Part shown: positions 32,321 through 41,841 of the stretch, piece after piece
Layout of the letters: each line of letters opens with the position of its first letter
Position numbering within the stretch: position 1 is the first letter of the stretch
From: Brucella pecoris
Lineage (GTDB): Bacteria; Pseudomonadota; Alphaproteobacteria; Rhizobiales; Rhizobiaceae
Direction of reading: 5' to 3'
Length of the DNA stretch: 64,000 nt
NCBI RefSeq assembly: GCF_006376675.1
Contig: NZ_VEWK01000006.1
Span: forward strand, 1 to 64,000
The notes under the pieces: model-generated
Databases searched by the model: none
Seen by the model: the letters and a program-made list of their open reading frames with translations, nothing else
Told to the model about the DNA's origin: nothing
Translations under genes and position numbers: made by a program

Positions 32321-33706
32321 ATGACCGACAACAACTTCTTCCCGGAAGTACTCGATGTTGCCGACCTCCCTGCTGCAGCCATCGCAAGCCGCATTGCGGA
32401 CATGCGTACCGGCGACGCAGTGGAACTCGTTAACGAACTCGATGCCGATGATGCAGTCGCCGTCATCGCTCAGCTTTCGCATGAAGATGCCATCCGCCTG
32501 CTCGACCAGCCGGAACTGCATCGCGCTACCGAAATCATCGCGACCCTCCCGCCCGGCCTCGCAAGTCTCCTGCTCGACGGCATGTCGGCGGACCGTGCAA
32601 CAGACGTTTTTCAGGAGCTGGAAGACGACGACCGTGCACGCCTGTTTCCCATTCTCGCACCTGAGACCAAGATCGCGCTGAAGAAACTGATGGGCTATCC
32701 GCCGAATACGGCAGGTTCGCTCATGACCATCGAATTCATCGCCGTGCCTTCCAACTGGAATGTTGGCCAGACGCTGGAGCATATCCGCAAGGTCGAACGC
32801 ACGCGCGAAACGGTTTACGCCATCTATGTCGTCGATCCGGTCAGCCGCGTTCTATTGGGCGTGGTCAGCTTGCGCCGTCTCATTATCCGCCAGCCGGACG
32901 AGCCGATCCTGTCTATTGCTCGCGACGATGAGCCGATCACCATTTCGCCGCTGGCAAGCCGCGAGGAAGTGGCGCGCCTGTTCCGCAAGCACGACCTTCT
33001 GGCCGTGCCCGTGGTGGACGAGAGCCGCCATATTATCGGCATTGTGACGGTCGATGACGTGCTCGACGCCATGACGGAAGAGGCAAGCGAGGACGCCTAT
33101 CGTTTCGGCGGTATGGAGGCGCTGGACAGGCCTTATATGCGCATAGGATTCGGCGAGATGCTGAAGAAGCGCGCCGGCTGGCTTGGTATCCTCTTCCTCG
33201 GCGAAATGCTGACTGCAAGTGCGATGCAGCATTTTGAACTGGAGTTGGAAAAGGCATTGGTGCTGACGCTGTTCATCCCGCTGATCATGTCTTCGGGTGG
33301 TAATTCCGGCTCGCAGGCAACGTCGCTGATTATCCGCGCGCTGGCCTTGCAGGAAATCAAGCTCAAGGACTGGTGGCGTGTCGCCCTGCGCGAATTGCCA
33401 ACGGGACTGGCGCTCGGCAGTTTCCTCGGTGTTATCGGCATCATACGCATTGCCATATGGCAGACGCTTGGCATCTACGACTATGGTGAACACTGGATTC
33501 TGGTGGCCGCAACCGTCGGCATGGCGCTGGTTTGCATCGTGACGTTCGGTTCGCTGACCGGGTCCATGCTGCCTTTCATACTGCAAAGGCTAGGATTCGA
33601 TCCGGCCAGCGCATCGGCGCCTTTCGTCGCTACGCTGGTCGATGTGACGGGCCTTGTGATCTATTTCAGCGTTGCGCTGGTGATCCTCTCCGGCACACTG
33701 TTGTAG
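32321..33706 (+). CDS. mgtE: Magnesium transporter MgtE
   Basis: 461 residues from the ATG at 32321. Layout: a cytosolic N domain of helical repeats (about 15-125; AVEL-VNELDADDAVAVIAQL, HEDAIRLLDQPELHR), two CBS domains (about 135-255; ending GIVTVDDVLDAMTEEASEDAYRFGG), the plug helix, and a five-helix membrane domain (about 285-461) with the ion-pore signature MSSGGNSGSQATSLIIRAL. MgtE is a Mg2+-gated channel in the inner membrane: the N and CBS domains close the pore at high cytosolic Mg2+. All acidic sensor segments appear present. Single gene with a terminator 36 bases downstream. Confidence 0.96.
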   Translation: MTDNNFFPEVLDVADLPAAAIASRIADMRTGDAVELVNELDADDAVAVIAQLSHEDAIRLLDQPELHRATEIIATLPPGLASLLLDGMSADRATDVFQELEDDDRARLFPILAPETKIALKKLMGYPPNTAGSLMTIEFIAVPSNWNVGQTLEHIRKVERTRETVYAIYVVDPVSRVLLGVVSLRRLIIRQPDEPILSIARDDEPITISPLASREEVARLFRKHDLLAVPVVDESRHIIGIVTVDDVLDAMTEEASEDAYRFGGMEALDRPYMRIGFGEMLKKRAGWLGILFLGEMLTASAMQHFELELEKALVLTLFIPLIMSSGGNSGSQATSLIIRALALQEIKLKDWWRVALRELPTGLALGSFLGVIGIIRIAIWQTLGIYDYGEHWILVAATVGMALVCIVTFGSLTGSMLPFILQRLGFDPASASAPFVATLVDVTGLVIYFSVALVILSGTLL

Positions 33707-33741
33707 GTCTGACTGACAAAAAACTGACAGATTGACGGTGT

Positions 33742-33768
33742 AAAAGCCCATTGAAAACTGGGCTTTTT
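33742..33768 (+). terminator. Terminator of mgtE
   Basis: AAAAGCCCA-TTGAAAAC-TGGGCTTTT followed by T and TGTCTT. A second hairpin GGGGCAG (33780-33786) / CTGCCCC (33794-33800) followed by TTT lies immediately behind it, so the two may act in tandem before typA. Confidence 0.9.
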
Positions 33769-33896
33769 GTCTTAAATACGGGGCAGTTTCGCGCTGCCCC
33801 TTTCAAAAATGCAAAAAAACCTGTAAGAGCGCCGCATTGTTTTTCCGCGCGGGTCATGTTGGCGCGGCTCCCAACTCATATAGAAGTGATCTCCAT

Positions 33897-35723
33897 ATGG
33901 AATTGCGTAATATCGCTATTATCGCACACGTCGATCATGGCAAAACCACACTGGTCGACGAACTGCTGAAGCAGTCCGGCTCGTTCCGCGACAACCAGCG
34001 CGTTGCAGAACGCATGATGGATTCCAACGACATCGAAAAGGAACGCGGGATCACCATTCTCGCGAAGGCCACTTCAGTTGTCTGGAAAAACACGCGCATC
34101 AACATCGTCGACACGCCTGGCCACGCCGATTTCGGCGGCGAAGTTGAGCGTATCCTGTCGATGGTGGACGGCGCTATCGTTCTCGTTGATGCTGCTGAAG
34201 GCCCGATGCCGCAGACGAAGTTCGTCGTTGGCAAGGCGCTGAAGGTTGGTCTGCGTCCGATCGTTGCGATCAACAAGATCGACCGTCCCGATGGCCGTCA
34301 TGAAGAAGTCATCAATGAAGTGTTCGACCTCTTCGCCAATCTCGACGCGACCGACGAACAGCTCGACTTCCCGATCCTTTACGGTTCAGGCCGTAACGGC
34401 TGGATGGCGCTGAACCCGGAAGGTCCGCAGGACGAAGGTCTGGCTCCGCTTTTCGATCTGGTTCTCAAGCACGTTCCGGCGCCGAAGGTTGCCGAAGGTC
34501 CGTTCAGCATGATCGGCACGATCCTTGAAGCCGATCCATTCCTCGGCCGCATCATCACCGGTCGTATTCATTCGGGCTCGATCAAGTCGAACCAGGCCGT
34601 CAAGGTTCTGGGTCAGGACGGTACGCTGCTCGAAACCGGCCGTATTTCCAAGATCCTTGCTTTCCGGGGTATCGAGCGCCAGGCCATTGACGAAGCACAG
34701 GCAGGCGACATCGTTGCAATTGCCGGTCTCTCCAAGGGTACCGTCGCCGACACGTTCTGCGATCCATCGGTAAGTGTTCCGCTTGAAGCGCAGCCAATCG
34801 ATCCGCCGACCGTGACTATGTCCTTCATCGTCAATGACAGTCCGTATGCGGGCACCGAAGGCGACAAGGTGACGAGCCGCGTTATCCGTGACCGTCTGCT
34901 CAAGGAAGCCGAAGGCAACGTTGCGCTCAAGATCGAGGAATCGAACGAAAAGGATTCGTTCTTCGTGTCTGGTCGTGGTGAATTGCAGCTTGCAGTTCTG
35001 ATTGAAAACATGCGCCGCGAAGGCTTTGAGTTGGGCGTTTCGCGTCCACGCGTTGTCATGAAGGACGGCGAGAACGGCGAAAAGCTGGAGCCGGTGGAAG
35101 AAGTCGTCATCGACGTCGATGAAGAATATTCCGGCACGGTCGTGCAGAAGATGTCCGAGCGCAAGGCCGAGATGGTCGAACTGCGTCCTTCGGGCGGTAA
35201 TCGCGTCCGTATGGTTTTCTATGCGCCGACCCGTGGTCTCATCGGCTATCAGTCGGAGCTTCTGACCGATACGCGCGGCACGGCGATCATGAACCGCCTG
35301 TTCCATGATTATCAGCCTTACAAGGGTGAAATCTCGGGCCGTAACAATGGCGTTCTGATTTCCAACGATCAGGGCGAGTCTGTTGCTTACGCGCTCTTCA
35401 ACCTTGAAGATCGCGGCCCGATGATTATCGACGCAGGCGTCAAGGTTTATCAGGGCATGCTGATTGGCATCCACTCGCGCGACAACGACCTTGAAGTCAA
35501 CGTCCTGAAGGGTAAGAAGCTCACGAACGTTCGCGCCTCGGGCAAGGATGAAGCCGTGAAGCTGACGCCGCCGATCAAGATGACGCTGGAACGCGCTCTG
35601 TCGTGGATTCAGGACGACGAGCTGGTTGAAGTGACGCCGAAGTCGATCCGTCTTCGCAAGCTCTACCTCGACCCGAATGAGCGCAAGCGCTTCGAAAAGA
35701 GCGGCAAGTCAAGCGCTGCATAA
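33897..35723 (+). CDS. typA: Ribosome-associated GTPase TypA/BipA
   Basis: 608 residues from the ATG at 33897 ([18 protein letters not shown]). An EF-G-like translational GTPase with G1 AHVDHGKTT (residues 10-18), switch [11 protein letters not shown]3 [15 protein letters not shown]4 NKIDRPDGR, domain II from about 200, EF-G-like domains III and V ([26 protein letters not shown]), and the BipA-specific C-terminal domain ([28 protein letters not shown]). It binds 70S ribosomes and 50S precursors and is needed under stress and cold. Length normal. Monocistronic. Confidence 0.97.
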   Translation: MELRNIAIIAHVDHGKTTLVDELLKQSGSFRDNQRVAERMMDSNDIEKERGITILAKATSVVWKNTRINIVDTPGHADFGGEVERILSMVDGAIVLVDAAEGPMPQTKFVVGKALKVGLRPIVAINKIDRPDGRHEEVINEVFDLFANLDATDEQLDFPILYGSGRNGWMALNPEGPQDEGLAPLFDLVLKHVPAPKVAEGPFSMIGTILEADPFLGRIITGRIHSGSIKSNQAVKVLGQDGTLLETGRISKILAFRGIERQAIDEAQAGDIVAIAGLSKGTVADTFCDPSVSVPLEAQPIDPPTVTMSFIVNDSPYAGTEGDKVTSRVIRDRLLKEAEGNVALKIEESNEKDSFFVSGRGELQLAVLIENMRREGFELGVSRPRVVMKDGENGEKLEPVEEVVIDVDEEYSGTVVQKMSERKAEMVELRPSGGNRVRMVFYAPTRGLIGYQSELLTDTRGTAIMNRLFHDYQPYKGEISGRNNGVLISNDQGESVAYALFNLEDRGPMIIDAGVKVYQGMLIGIHSRDNDLEVNVLKGKKLTNVRASGKDEAVKLTPPIKMTLERALSWIQDDELVEVTPKSIRLRKLYLDPNERKRFEKSGKSSAA

Positions 35724-35741
35724 GTTCGACAGCATAAAAGG

Positions 35742-35768
35742 AAACGGCGCCTTCGGGCGCCGTTTTTG
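35742..35768. terminator. Terminator between typA and the BMP-transporter operon
   Basis: AAACGGCGCC-TTCG-GGCGCCGTTT, a 10-bp stem with a TTCG loop, then TTGTTTG on the plus strand. The A-rich left side lets it also end the minus-strand operon that stops at 35778. Confidence 0.92.
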
Positions 35769-35777
35769 TTTGCATGC

Positions 35778-36722
35778 TTATCGCTCGCCGCGACGATAAG
35801 GCTGCATCAACGCTTGCGGAACACGTGCGCGCCGCGCCATGACGATCAGCGCCACAATCGACATGATGTAAGGGATCATCAGGAAGAGCTGGTAAGGCAC
35901 GACCTTGCCGTAGACCGTCTGCAGGCGTAGCTGGAACGCGTCGAACAGCGCAAATAGAAGTGCGCCCAGAAGTGCGCGGGCAGGTTTCCACGAGGCGAAG
36001 ACGACAAGCGCGATACAGACCCAGCCGCGCCCCTGCATCATCGTCGGGAAGAACGAGTTGAAGGCGGAGAGCGTGAGGAATGCACCGCCGACAGCCATAA
36101 GCGCGCTGCCGAACATGATCGTGAAAATGCGCACGCGGATCGGATTGATGCCCTGCGCTTCGGCGGCATGCGGGTTTTCGCCTGTCATGCGGATGGCGAG
36201 GCCAAGCGGTGTGCGAAAGAGCACGTAACCGAGCAGCAGCGCCAGTGGAATGGCGATCCATGTCAGCGCCGTCTGCGTTCCGAACACCTGCCCGATAAAC
36301 GGAATATCCGTAAGCCAGGACGGGTTGACCGGCTGGAAAGGCGTGATCGTCGGCGGAGTTGAAGAGAGCGGCACCAGAAGACGAAACAGGAAATAGCTGA
36401 GGCTCGATGCAAACAACGTGATGCCCAAGCCCACGACATGCTGTGACAGACCGAGCGGTACGGTGAGGGCTGCATGAAGCAGGCCAAACAAGGCACCGGA
36501 TGCTGCCGCTGCAAGCACGCCTGTCCAAAGATCCGCGCCATTATAGACCGTCAGCCAGCCGATCATCGCGCCGAAGGTCATGATGCCTTCAATGCCGAGA
36601 TTGAGCACGCCCGCACGCTCGCAATAAAGTGCGCCAAGCGTACCGAAGATCAGCGGCGTTGCGATGCGCAGGACCGAGACCCAGAGGCCTGCGGACAGCA
36701 GGATATCCATCAACTCGTTCAT
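35778..36722 (-). CDS. ABC transporter permease, second subunit (BMP/nucleoside-type importer)
   Basis: 314 residues, about 8-9 hydrophobic helices, of the branched-chain/RbsC-like permease superfamily as found in YufQ/NupQ-type nucleoside importers: TPLIFGTLGALYCERAGVLNLGIEGIMTFGAMIG is the opening signature, and PLGLAIRMTGENPHAAEAQGINPIRVRI is the ATPase-contact loop. It overlaps the previous permease gene by four bases (ATGA), so the two subunits are coupled. Last gene of the six-gene operon 43137-35778. Confidence 0.92.
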   Translation of the reverse strand: MNELMDILLSAGLWVSVLRIATPLIFGTLGALYCERAGVLNLGIEGIMTFGAMIGWLTVYNGADLWTGVLAAAASGALFGLLHAALTVPLGLSQHVVGLGITLFASSLSYFLFRLLVPLSSTPPTITPFQPVNPSWLTDIPFIGQVFGTQTALTWIAIPLALLLGYVLFRTPLGLAIRMTGENPHAAEAQGINPIRVRIFTIMFGSALMAVGGAFLTLSAFNSFFPTMMQGRGWVCIALVVFASWKPARALLGALLFALFDAFQLRLQTVYGKVVPYQLFLMIPYIMSIVALIVMARRARVPQALMQPYRRGER

Positions 36723-37762
36723 CGGGCGATCCTGTATTGTGTGAAGAACAGAGCAACCAGCATGGTCAGGAGCGACAGAGCCACGGTGACATCGGCAATG
36801 AAGCTTGGAATGCCGATAGCGCGGCTCATGCCGTCAGCACCAACGAACATTGCGGCTGCAAAAAGCGCTGAGAAGATCGCGCCGATAGGATTCAAATTGG
36901 CCAGCATGGCGACGATGATGCCAGAATAGCCGAAGCCGGGCGACAGATCGGTCGTCACGTAACCCTTCACGCCCATGACCTGTATCGCGCCTGCAAGGCC
37001 TGCAAGACCACCAGAAATGCAGGCGACTTTTACCAGCGTCTTGCCCAGCGGAACGCCTGCAAAGCGCGCGGCGCGCGGATTGAGACCTGCAGCCTTGGTT
37101 TCAAGCCCGAACACGGTGCGCTTTTGCACATAGGCGAGGATGAGCGCCAGAGCGATGGCGATGACGATACCGATGTGAAGCCGCATACCTGCCATGATTT
37201 TCGGCAGCACTGCCGCATCCGGCACAGGCTCGGATTGCGGCCAGCCAAAGGCGAGGGGGTCTTTCATCGGACCTTCGATCATCATCGAGACGATGAGCAC
37301 GGCAACGAAGTTCAAAAGCAGCGTCGTCACCACTTCATCGACACCGAAACGCAGGCGAAGGCCGAGCGGAATGAGCAGGAAAATCATACCTGCAATTGCG
37401 CCGACCACAAGCAGCAGTGGAATAAGTATGGGAGCCGGAAGCTGCAATTGTGTGCCACAGGCGACGACCGCAAGAGCGCCCATATAGAACTGGCCTTCGG
37501 CACCGATATTCCAGAGTTTGGAGCGGAAGGCGACGGCGGCGGCAAGGCCGGTCAGCATCAGCGGCGTTGCGCGAGTGAGCGTTTCGGTGATCGAAAGTTT
37601 GTTGCCGAAAGCACCAATGGCGATCTGGCGGAAGGATTCGAGAACCGGCGCACCGGCGGCGGCAATCAGCAGTCCGGCAAGCACGAAGGCGGTCAAGACG
37701 GCGAGAACCGGCGCGGTTGCTACCAGAGCCATGGGCCGTGTTTCGCGTCGTTCAATACGCAT
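36719..37762 (-). CDS. ABC transporter permease, first subunit (BMP/nucleoside-type importer)
   Basis: 347 residues from the ATG at 37762, which overlaps the ATPase stop by one base (TGATG). It corresponds to the YufP/NupP-type subunit: about nine helices, SITETLTRATPLMLTGLAAAVAFRSKLWNIGAEGQFYMGALAV, and the cytoplasmic coupling loop GLETKAAGLNPRAARFAGVPLGKTLVK. It forms a heterodimeric pore with the following permease. Member of the six-gene operon. Confidence 0.92.
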   Translation of the reverse strand: MRIERRETRPMALVATAPVLAVLTAFVLAGLLIAAAGAPVLESFRQIAIGAFGNKLSITETLTRATPLMLTGLAAAVAFRSKLWNIGAEGQFYMGALAVVACGTQLQLPAPILIPLLLVVGAIAGMIFLLIPLGLRLRFGVDEVVTTLLLNFVAVLIVSMMIEGPMKDPLAFGWPQSEPVPDAAVLPKIMAGMRLHIGIVIAIALALILAYVQKRTVFGLETKAAGLNPRAARFAGVPLGKTLVKVACISGGLAGLAGAIQVMGVKGYVTTDLSPGFGYSGIIVAMLANLNPIGAIFSALFAAAMFVGADGMSRAIGIPSFIADVTVALSLLTMLVALFFTQYRIAR

Positions 37763-39291
37763 CAGTTCAGCCCCTTCGTGGTATTTGTCTGCCATTCGCC
37801 AGCCATCATCAGGCCCAGCCGTTGTGCATCGGCTTCTTCCGCGTCGATGGGCGGCGATAGCCTGCCTTTGACGATGGCCTGAACCCGGTCGGCAAGGCCG
37901 ATAATTTCATCGAGGTCTTCCGAGATTAGCAGCACCGCCGCTCCCTTGGTGCGTGCTTCCAGAATGCGGGCATGGATGGCTGCGACGGCACCTTCGTCGA
38001 GGCCGCGTGTCGGCTGCGCCGCGATCAGGATGCGCGGGGCGGTTTCCAGATTGCGGCCCAGAATGAGCTTCTGCATGTTGCCCCCGGAAAGCAGTCGAAT
38101 GCGGCTGTCGGGCGTTCCGCCGCGCACATCGAAGTCCTTGATGATCCGGTCGGTAAATTCACGCGCAGCCGTGCGGTTGACCAGAAGACCATTGGAAAAC
38201 TGCGGATCACGCACGCGTTCCAGAACAGCATTTTCCCAAAGTGTTAGGTCACCGATTGCGCCTTCCGCATTGCGATCTTCCGGAATGCGGCCAACACCTT
38301 CCGCCACAAACTGGCGGGGGTCGAATTTGGTGACGGTCTGCCCGAACATGACAAGTGAGCCGCTCGCAGGCTGGCTAAGGCCTGAAACAAGACGCCCAAG
38401 CGCTGCTTGCCCATTGCCCGACACGCCAATGATGCCGAGCGTTTCACCAGCGCGGAGATGAAAGTCGAGATCGCTAAGGCGGGTTGCGCCATCTTCCACC
38501 ACGGTTATATTCTTGGCTTCCAGCAAGGTTTCGCCGGGCGTGGCCGCAGCGCGCGAAGGGCGCGAAACGCGACGGCCGACCATCAGTTCGGCGAGTTCCT
38601 CTTTCGAGGTTTCGGAAGCCTTGCGCTCAGCGACAAGCTTTCCACCGCGCAGGACGACAACGCGGTCGGCTGCCGACATGACTTCATGCAGCTTGTGCGA
38701 GATGAAGATCAGCGACAGGCCCTGACGCGCCATTTCTTTCAGTGTCGCGAACAGGTTTTCGGCTTCCTGCGTGGTCAGAACGGCAGTCGGCTCGTCGAGG
38801 ATCAGAATATCGGCGTCGTTATAGAGCGCTTTCAGAATTTCCACACGCTGCTGTTCGCCGACAGAAAGATCGCCAAGTCGAGCATCGGGATCGACCTGAA
38901 GGCCGAAGCGTTTGGCAATGTCGGCAATCTTGGTGCGCGCGGGTCCGTGTGCCGATTTAAGCTTCCAGAGGCTTTCAGTGCCGGTGATGATATTTTCAAG
39001 CACTGTGAGGTTGGGCGCGAGCGTGAAATGCTGGTGTACCATGCCCACGCCCGCATCGATGGCAGCGCGAGGCTTGCCTTGCGGGATTTCCTCGCCCTTG
39101 ACGAAGACGCGGCCTTCGTCCGGCACATAATGGCCGAACAGGATGTTCATCAGCGTGGTTTTGCCTGCACCATTCTCGCCAAGAAAAGCGAGGATTTCGC
39201 CGCGCTCAAGCTTCAACGAAATGTCGTCATTGGCCGTAAGCTGGCCAAACCGCTTGGTGATGTTCTGTAGTTCAAGAACGGTCGTCGTCAT
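37762..39291 (-). CDS. ABC importer ATPase with two nucleotide-binding domains (nucleoside/sugar type)
   Basis: 509 residues from the ATG at 39291. The N-terminal domain has a full Walker A (GENGAGKTT, about 37-45), signature DLSVGEQQRVEI and Walker B ILILDEPTAVLT. The C-terminal domain (about 260-509) has the degenerate P-loop GVSGNGQAAL without the Lys, the usual state in RbsA/MglA/YufO-type ATPases, and RLLSGGNMQKLILGR. It energises the two permeases. Its start overlaps the amidase stop by four bases and its stop overlaps the permease start by one. Confidence 0.94.
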   Translation of the reverse strand: MTTTVLELQNITKRFGQLTANDDISLKLERGEILAFLGENGAGKTTLMNILFGHYVPDEGRVFVKGEEIPQGKPRAAIDAGVGMVHQHFTLAPNLTVLENIITGTESLWKLKSAHGPARTKIADIAKRFGLQVDPDARLGDLSVGEQQRVEILKALYNDADILILDEPTAVLTTQEAENLFATLKEMARQGLSLIFISHKLHEVMSAADRVVVLRGGKLVAERKASETSKEELAELMVGRRVSRPSRAAATPGETLLEAKNITVVEDGATRLSDLDFHLRAGETLGIIGVSGNGQAALGRLVSGLSQPASGSLVMFGQTVTKFDPRQFVAEGVGRIPEDRNAEGAIGDLTLWENAVLERVRDPQFSNGLLVNRTAAREFTDRIIKDFDVRGGTPDSRIRLLSGGNMQKLILGRNLETAPRILIAAQPTRGLDEGAVAAIHARILEARTKGAAVLLISEDLDEIIGLADRVQAIVKGRLSPPIDAEEADAQRLGLMMAGEWQTNTTKGLN

Positions 39292-40697
39292 ATGCTCAAC
39301 CCCGCAACGGGAAATCTGTGCTGCCACCGCTGGTCCTCCTCCAGACGCTGGCCAAGGTTCAGAAGCAGCCGGTCAGCGCCCATCGGCGCCACAAGCTGCA
39401 AGGCGACCGGCATGTCGTTAGCGTCGGTTCCAAAGGGAAGCGAGAGTGCCGGGAAACCGGAAAGATTGGCAAGTGCCGCATAAGGCGCGAAGGCATTCAT
39501 CTTCTGCCAATGCACATCGACATCGCCGTGATCCATCGGAAAGGAACCGAGCGGCATCGGCCCGCGCGCGAGCATAGGCGTAATCAGCACGTCGATGTCG
39601 CGGAAAATCTGCCACAACATATGTGTAGCGCTGACGGCTCCGTTCATGGCGCGGTAAAGCGCGGTGGCTTCCATGCGCCGCCCGCGCTCCGCAACCGCAC
39701 GGGTAAGCGGTTCCAGCTTGTCTTCATCAAGGGCCAGAAAATCGATTGCAGCAGCGAGATTGACGGAAATGATGCGGTCGAAAGCACGTGCGCTGGAAGC
39801 GATCAGCGGGCTGAATTCCGAAGCCGGGATTTCGCGAATTGCGTGCCCCTGCGCTTCAAGGAAATGCGCTGCATCGGCCACAACCTGCAGACGTTCGGGC
39901 GCGACCGGATAGGCGGAGAGGTCGCCGGTCACGACACCCACACGAAGGCGGTTTGGCAAATCGCCTGCCTGCATCGCGGGGTCAGGCAGAAAGCCTTCCG
40001 TGTTGCCTTCGACAAGCGGCAGAAGCGCTTTCGCGTCGCGCACTGAACGACAAAGTGCAAACTCGCTTGCAATGCCTGCGAGATAATTGCCGAAATGCGG
40101 ACCCGCTGGTATCGCGCCACGACTGGGTTTCAGGCCGATAAGACCACACGTCGCGGCTGGCACACGAATGGAGCCGCCCGCGTCGGTGGCGTGCGCAATT
40201 GCGACGATCCCGGCCGCAACGGCTGCTGCCGCTCCGCCGGACGAGCCGCCGGGTGAAAGCGTTTCATCGAAGGGATGGCGTGCGTGCGGTGCTCCCGATG
40301 GCTCGCTCGCAAGCGCCAGACCGAATTCGGGGACAGTGGTGGTGCCAAAAAAGTTGAGCCCGGCTGCGCGCAACCGGCGGCCAAGCTCGGAATCCATCTG
40401 CGGTGAGGCATTAAGGAATGCCTGTGAGCCGAGCCGGATCGGCAGACCAGCACAGGGACCGCCCAGATCCTTGAACAGGGAGGGAACGCCCGCGAAGGTT
40501 GCTCTGGATGGCGCTGCATCGAATGCAATGGCACCAGAGCGGCCAAAATCGCGATCGAGATATGCAATGGCGCCCAGAGGGCGCCATTTTTCTGCGGCGG
40601 TGAGGGCGGCGTCCATGGCTTCTTCCGCCGTAAGGAATCCGTCGGCGATCGCCTTCGCGAGCGCGGTTGCATCCTGCCGGTTCATGTCGATTGCCAC
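39288..40697 (-). CDS. Amidase-signature hydrolase
   Basis: 469 residues; a second ATG four codons in (40685) is possible. It has the Ser-Ser-Lys amidase fold: catalytic Lys in GVPSLFKDLGGPC, the Gly/Ser-rich stretch SPGGSSGGAAAAVAAG with the cis-Ser, and the nucleophile Ser in HATDAGGSIRVPAATCGLIGLKPSRG. The family hydrolyses a wide range of amides including ureido and N-carbamoyl compounds. It is placed inside a transporter operon (4-base overlap with the ATPase gene; 16 bases after the binding-protein gene) next to a deaminase, so it probably acts on the imported compound or its product. Confidence 0.9.
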   Translation of the reverse strand: MAIDMNRQDATALAKAIADGFLTAEEAMDAALTAAEKWRPLGAIAYLDRDFGRSGAIAFDAAPSRATFAGVPSLFKDLGGPCAGLPIRLGSQAFLNASPQMDSELGRRLRAAGLNFFGTTTVPEFGLALASEPSGAPHARHPFDETLSPGGSSGGAAAAVAAGIVAIAHATDAGGSIRVPAATCGLIGLKPSRGAIPAGPHFGNYLAGIASEFALCRSVRDAKALLPLVEGNTEGFLPDPAMQAGDLPNRLRVGVVTGDLSAYPVAPERLQVVADAAHFLEAQGHAIREIPASEFSPLIASSARAFDRIISVNLAAAIDFLALDEDKLEPLTRAVAERGRRMEATALYRAMNGAVSATHMLWQIFRDIDVLITPMLARGPMPLGSFPMDHGDVDVHWQKMNAFAPYAALANLSGFPALSLPFGTDANDMPVALQLVAPMGADRLLLNLGQRLEEDQRWQHRFPVAGLSI

Positions 40698-40713
40698 GGA
40701 ATGCCTGCCCGTC

Positions 40714-41712
40714 TTACTTTGGTTCGGCCGGGTTCGGCTTGTACTCGAACTTGCCTTCCTTCAGTTCCACACGACGGGCTTCCATTTTGGCTTCGGCCTC
40801 GGCAGGGGCAATGCCCTTGACGTAGATGATGTCGTTGCCGCCTTCCTTCATCAGGCTGAATGGCGTGTAATCCTTGCCGGTTGCCTGGCTGGCCTTCACG
40901 TCGGCGACAGCCGCATTGAGGATCGGGCGGAAATTCCAGATCGCATTGGCAAAAACCGTATCCGGGTAACGCGGCGTATAGTCGATCAGGGAGCCGATGG
41001 CCTTGATGCCGCGTTCCTTGGCGGCGTCCGCCGTGCCGATGCGCTCACCGAAAAGGATGTCCGCGCCCGAGTCGATCTGGGCAAGACCGGCTTCACGTGC
41101 CTTTGGCGGGTCGAAGAAGGTGCCGATGAACGACGCGATGAATTTCGCGTCTGGGCGGGTTTCCTTCACGCCGTCCTGAAAGGCATTGATAAGCATGTTG
41201 ACTTCCGGGATCGGCACGGCGCCGACCGAGCCGAACGTGCCGGATTTGCTCATCGCGCCTGCCAGCATGCCCGCGAGATAGGCGGCCTCGAAGTTCCATG
41301 TGCCAAAAACACCGAAATTATCGCCCTGCGGCTTGCCGGAGGAGCCCAACACGAAAGCCGTCTTCGGATAATCGCCTGCCACCTGGCGGGCTTCGCGTTC
41401 GACGGCATAGGATTCGCCGACGATCAGCTTGATGCCCTGTTCGGCATATTCGCGCATGGCGCGGGGATAGTCGCTTGCCGAAACGCCTTCGGAGAAGACA
41501 TATTCGATGACGCCTTCGTCATTGGCCTGTTTCAGTGCGTCGTGGAGGCGTGAATTCCAGGCATTTTCGACCGGCGAGGCGTGGATGCCTGCGACCTTCA
41601 GCTTTTCATCGGCGGCGAAGACGCGGGTGGTGATTGCCGTTGCGCCGAGTGCTGCAGACATTGCGAGAATGTCGCGACGGGTAAAGTTCGGTGTTTTGAT
41701 GATTTTTGTCAT
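40714..41712 (-). CDS. BMP-family substrate-binding lipoprotein/periplasmic protein of a nucleoside-type ABC importer
   Basis: 332 residues. The N-terminus is a twin-arginine signal (NFTRRDILAMSAALGATAITTRVFA), so the protein is exported folded through Tat; no lipobox Cys is present. The mature part is a Bmp/Med domain: VAGIHASPVENAWNSRLHDALKQ, then LIVGESYAVEREARQVAGDYPKTAFVLGSSG, and DILFGERIGTADAAKERGIKAIG. BMP proteins bind purine or pyrimidine nucleosides and, in some bacteria, other ring compounds such as autoinducers. It supplies the importer encoded downstream; the deaminase gene upstream suggests a cytosine-like ligand. Confidence 0.92.
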   Translation of the reverse strand: MTKIIKTPNFTRRDILAMSAALGATAITTRVFAADEKLKVAGIHASPVENAWNSRLHDALKQANDEGVIEYVFSEGVSASDYPRAMREYAEQGIKLIVGESYAVEREARQVAGDYPKTAFVLGSSGKPQGDNFGVFGTWNFEAAYLAGMLAGAMSKSGTFGSVGAVPIPEVNMLINAFQDGVKETRPDAKFIASFIGTFFDPPKAREAGLAQIDSGADILFGERIGTADAAKERGIKAIGSLIDYTPRYPDTVFANAIWNFRPILNAAVADVKASQATGKDYTPFSLMKEGGNDIIYVKGIAPAEAEAKMEARRVELKEGKFEYKPNPAEPK

Positions 41713-41841
41713 TTGGTCAGGGACCCCTCATGTGTGTTTTCGGCGCACGGGCGCGCGCAGCCGGTTGCTTCGTTTTGACGTGCGGATTTCATGAGCAACG
41801 ATTTCCATCATTGCCCAAACCACCTTTAATTCAAGAAGATT

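Noticed and set aside
34386..35474. 362-residue frame antisense to typA
   Set aside because: It lies entirely inside a certain gene and reflects the codon pattern of that gene; composition is His/Arg-rich without domains.
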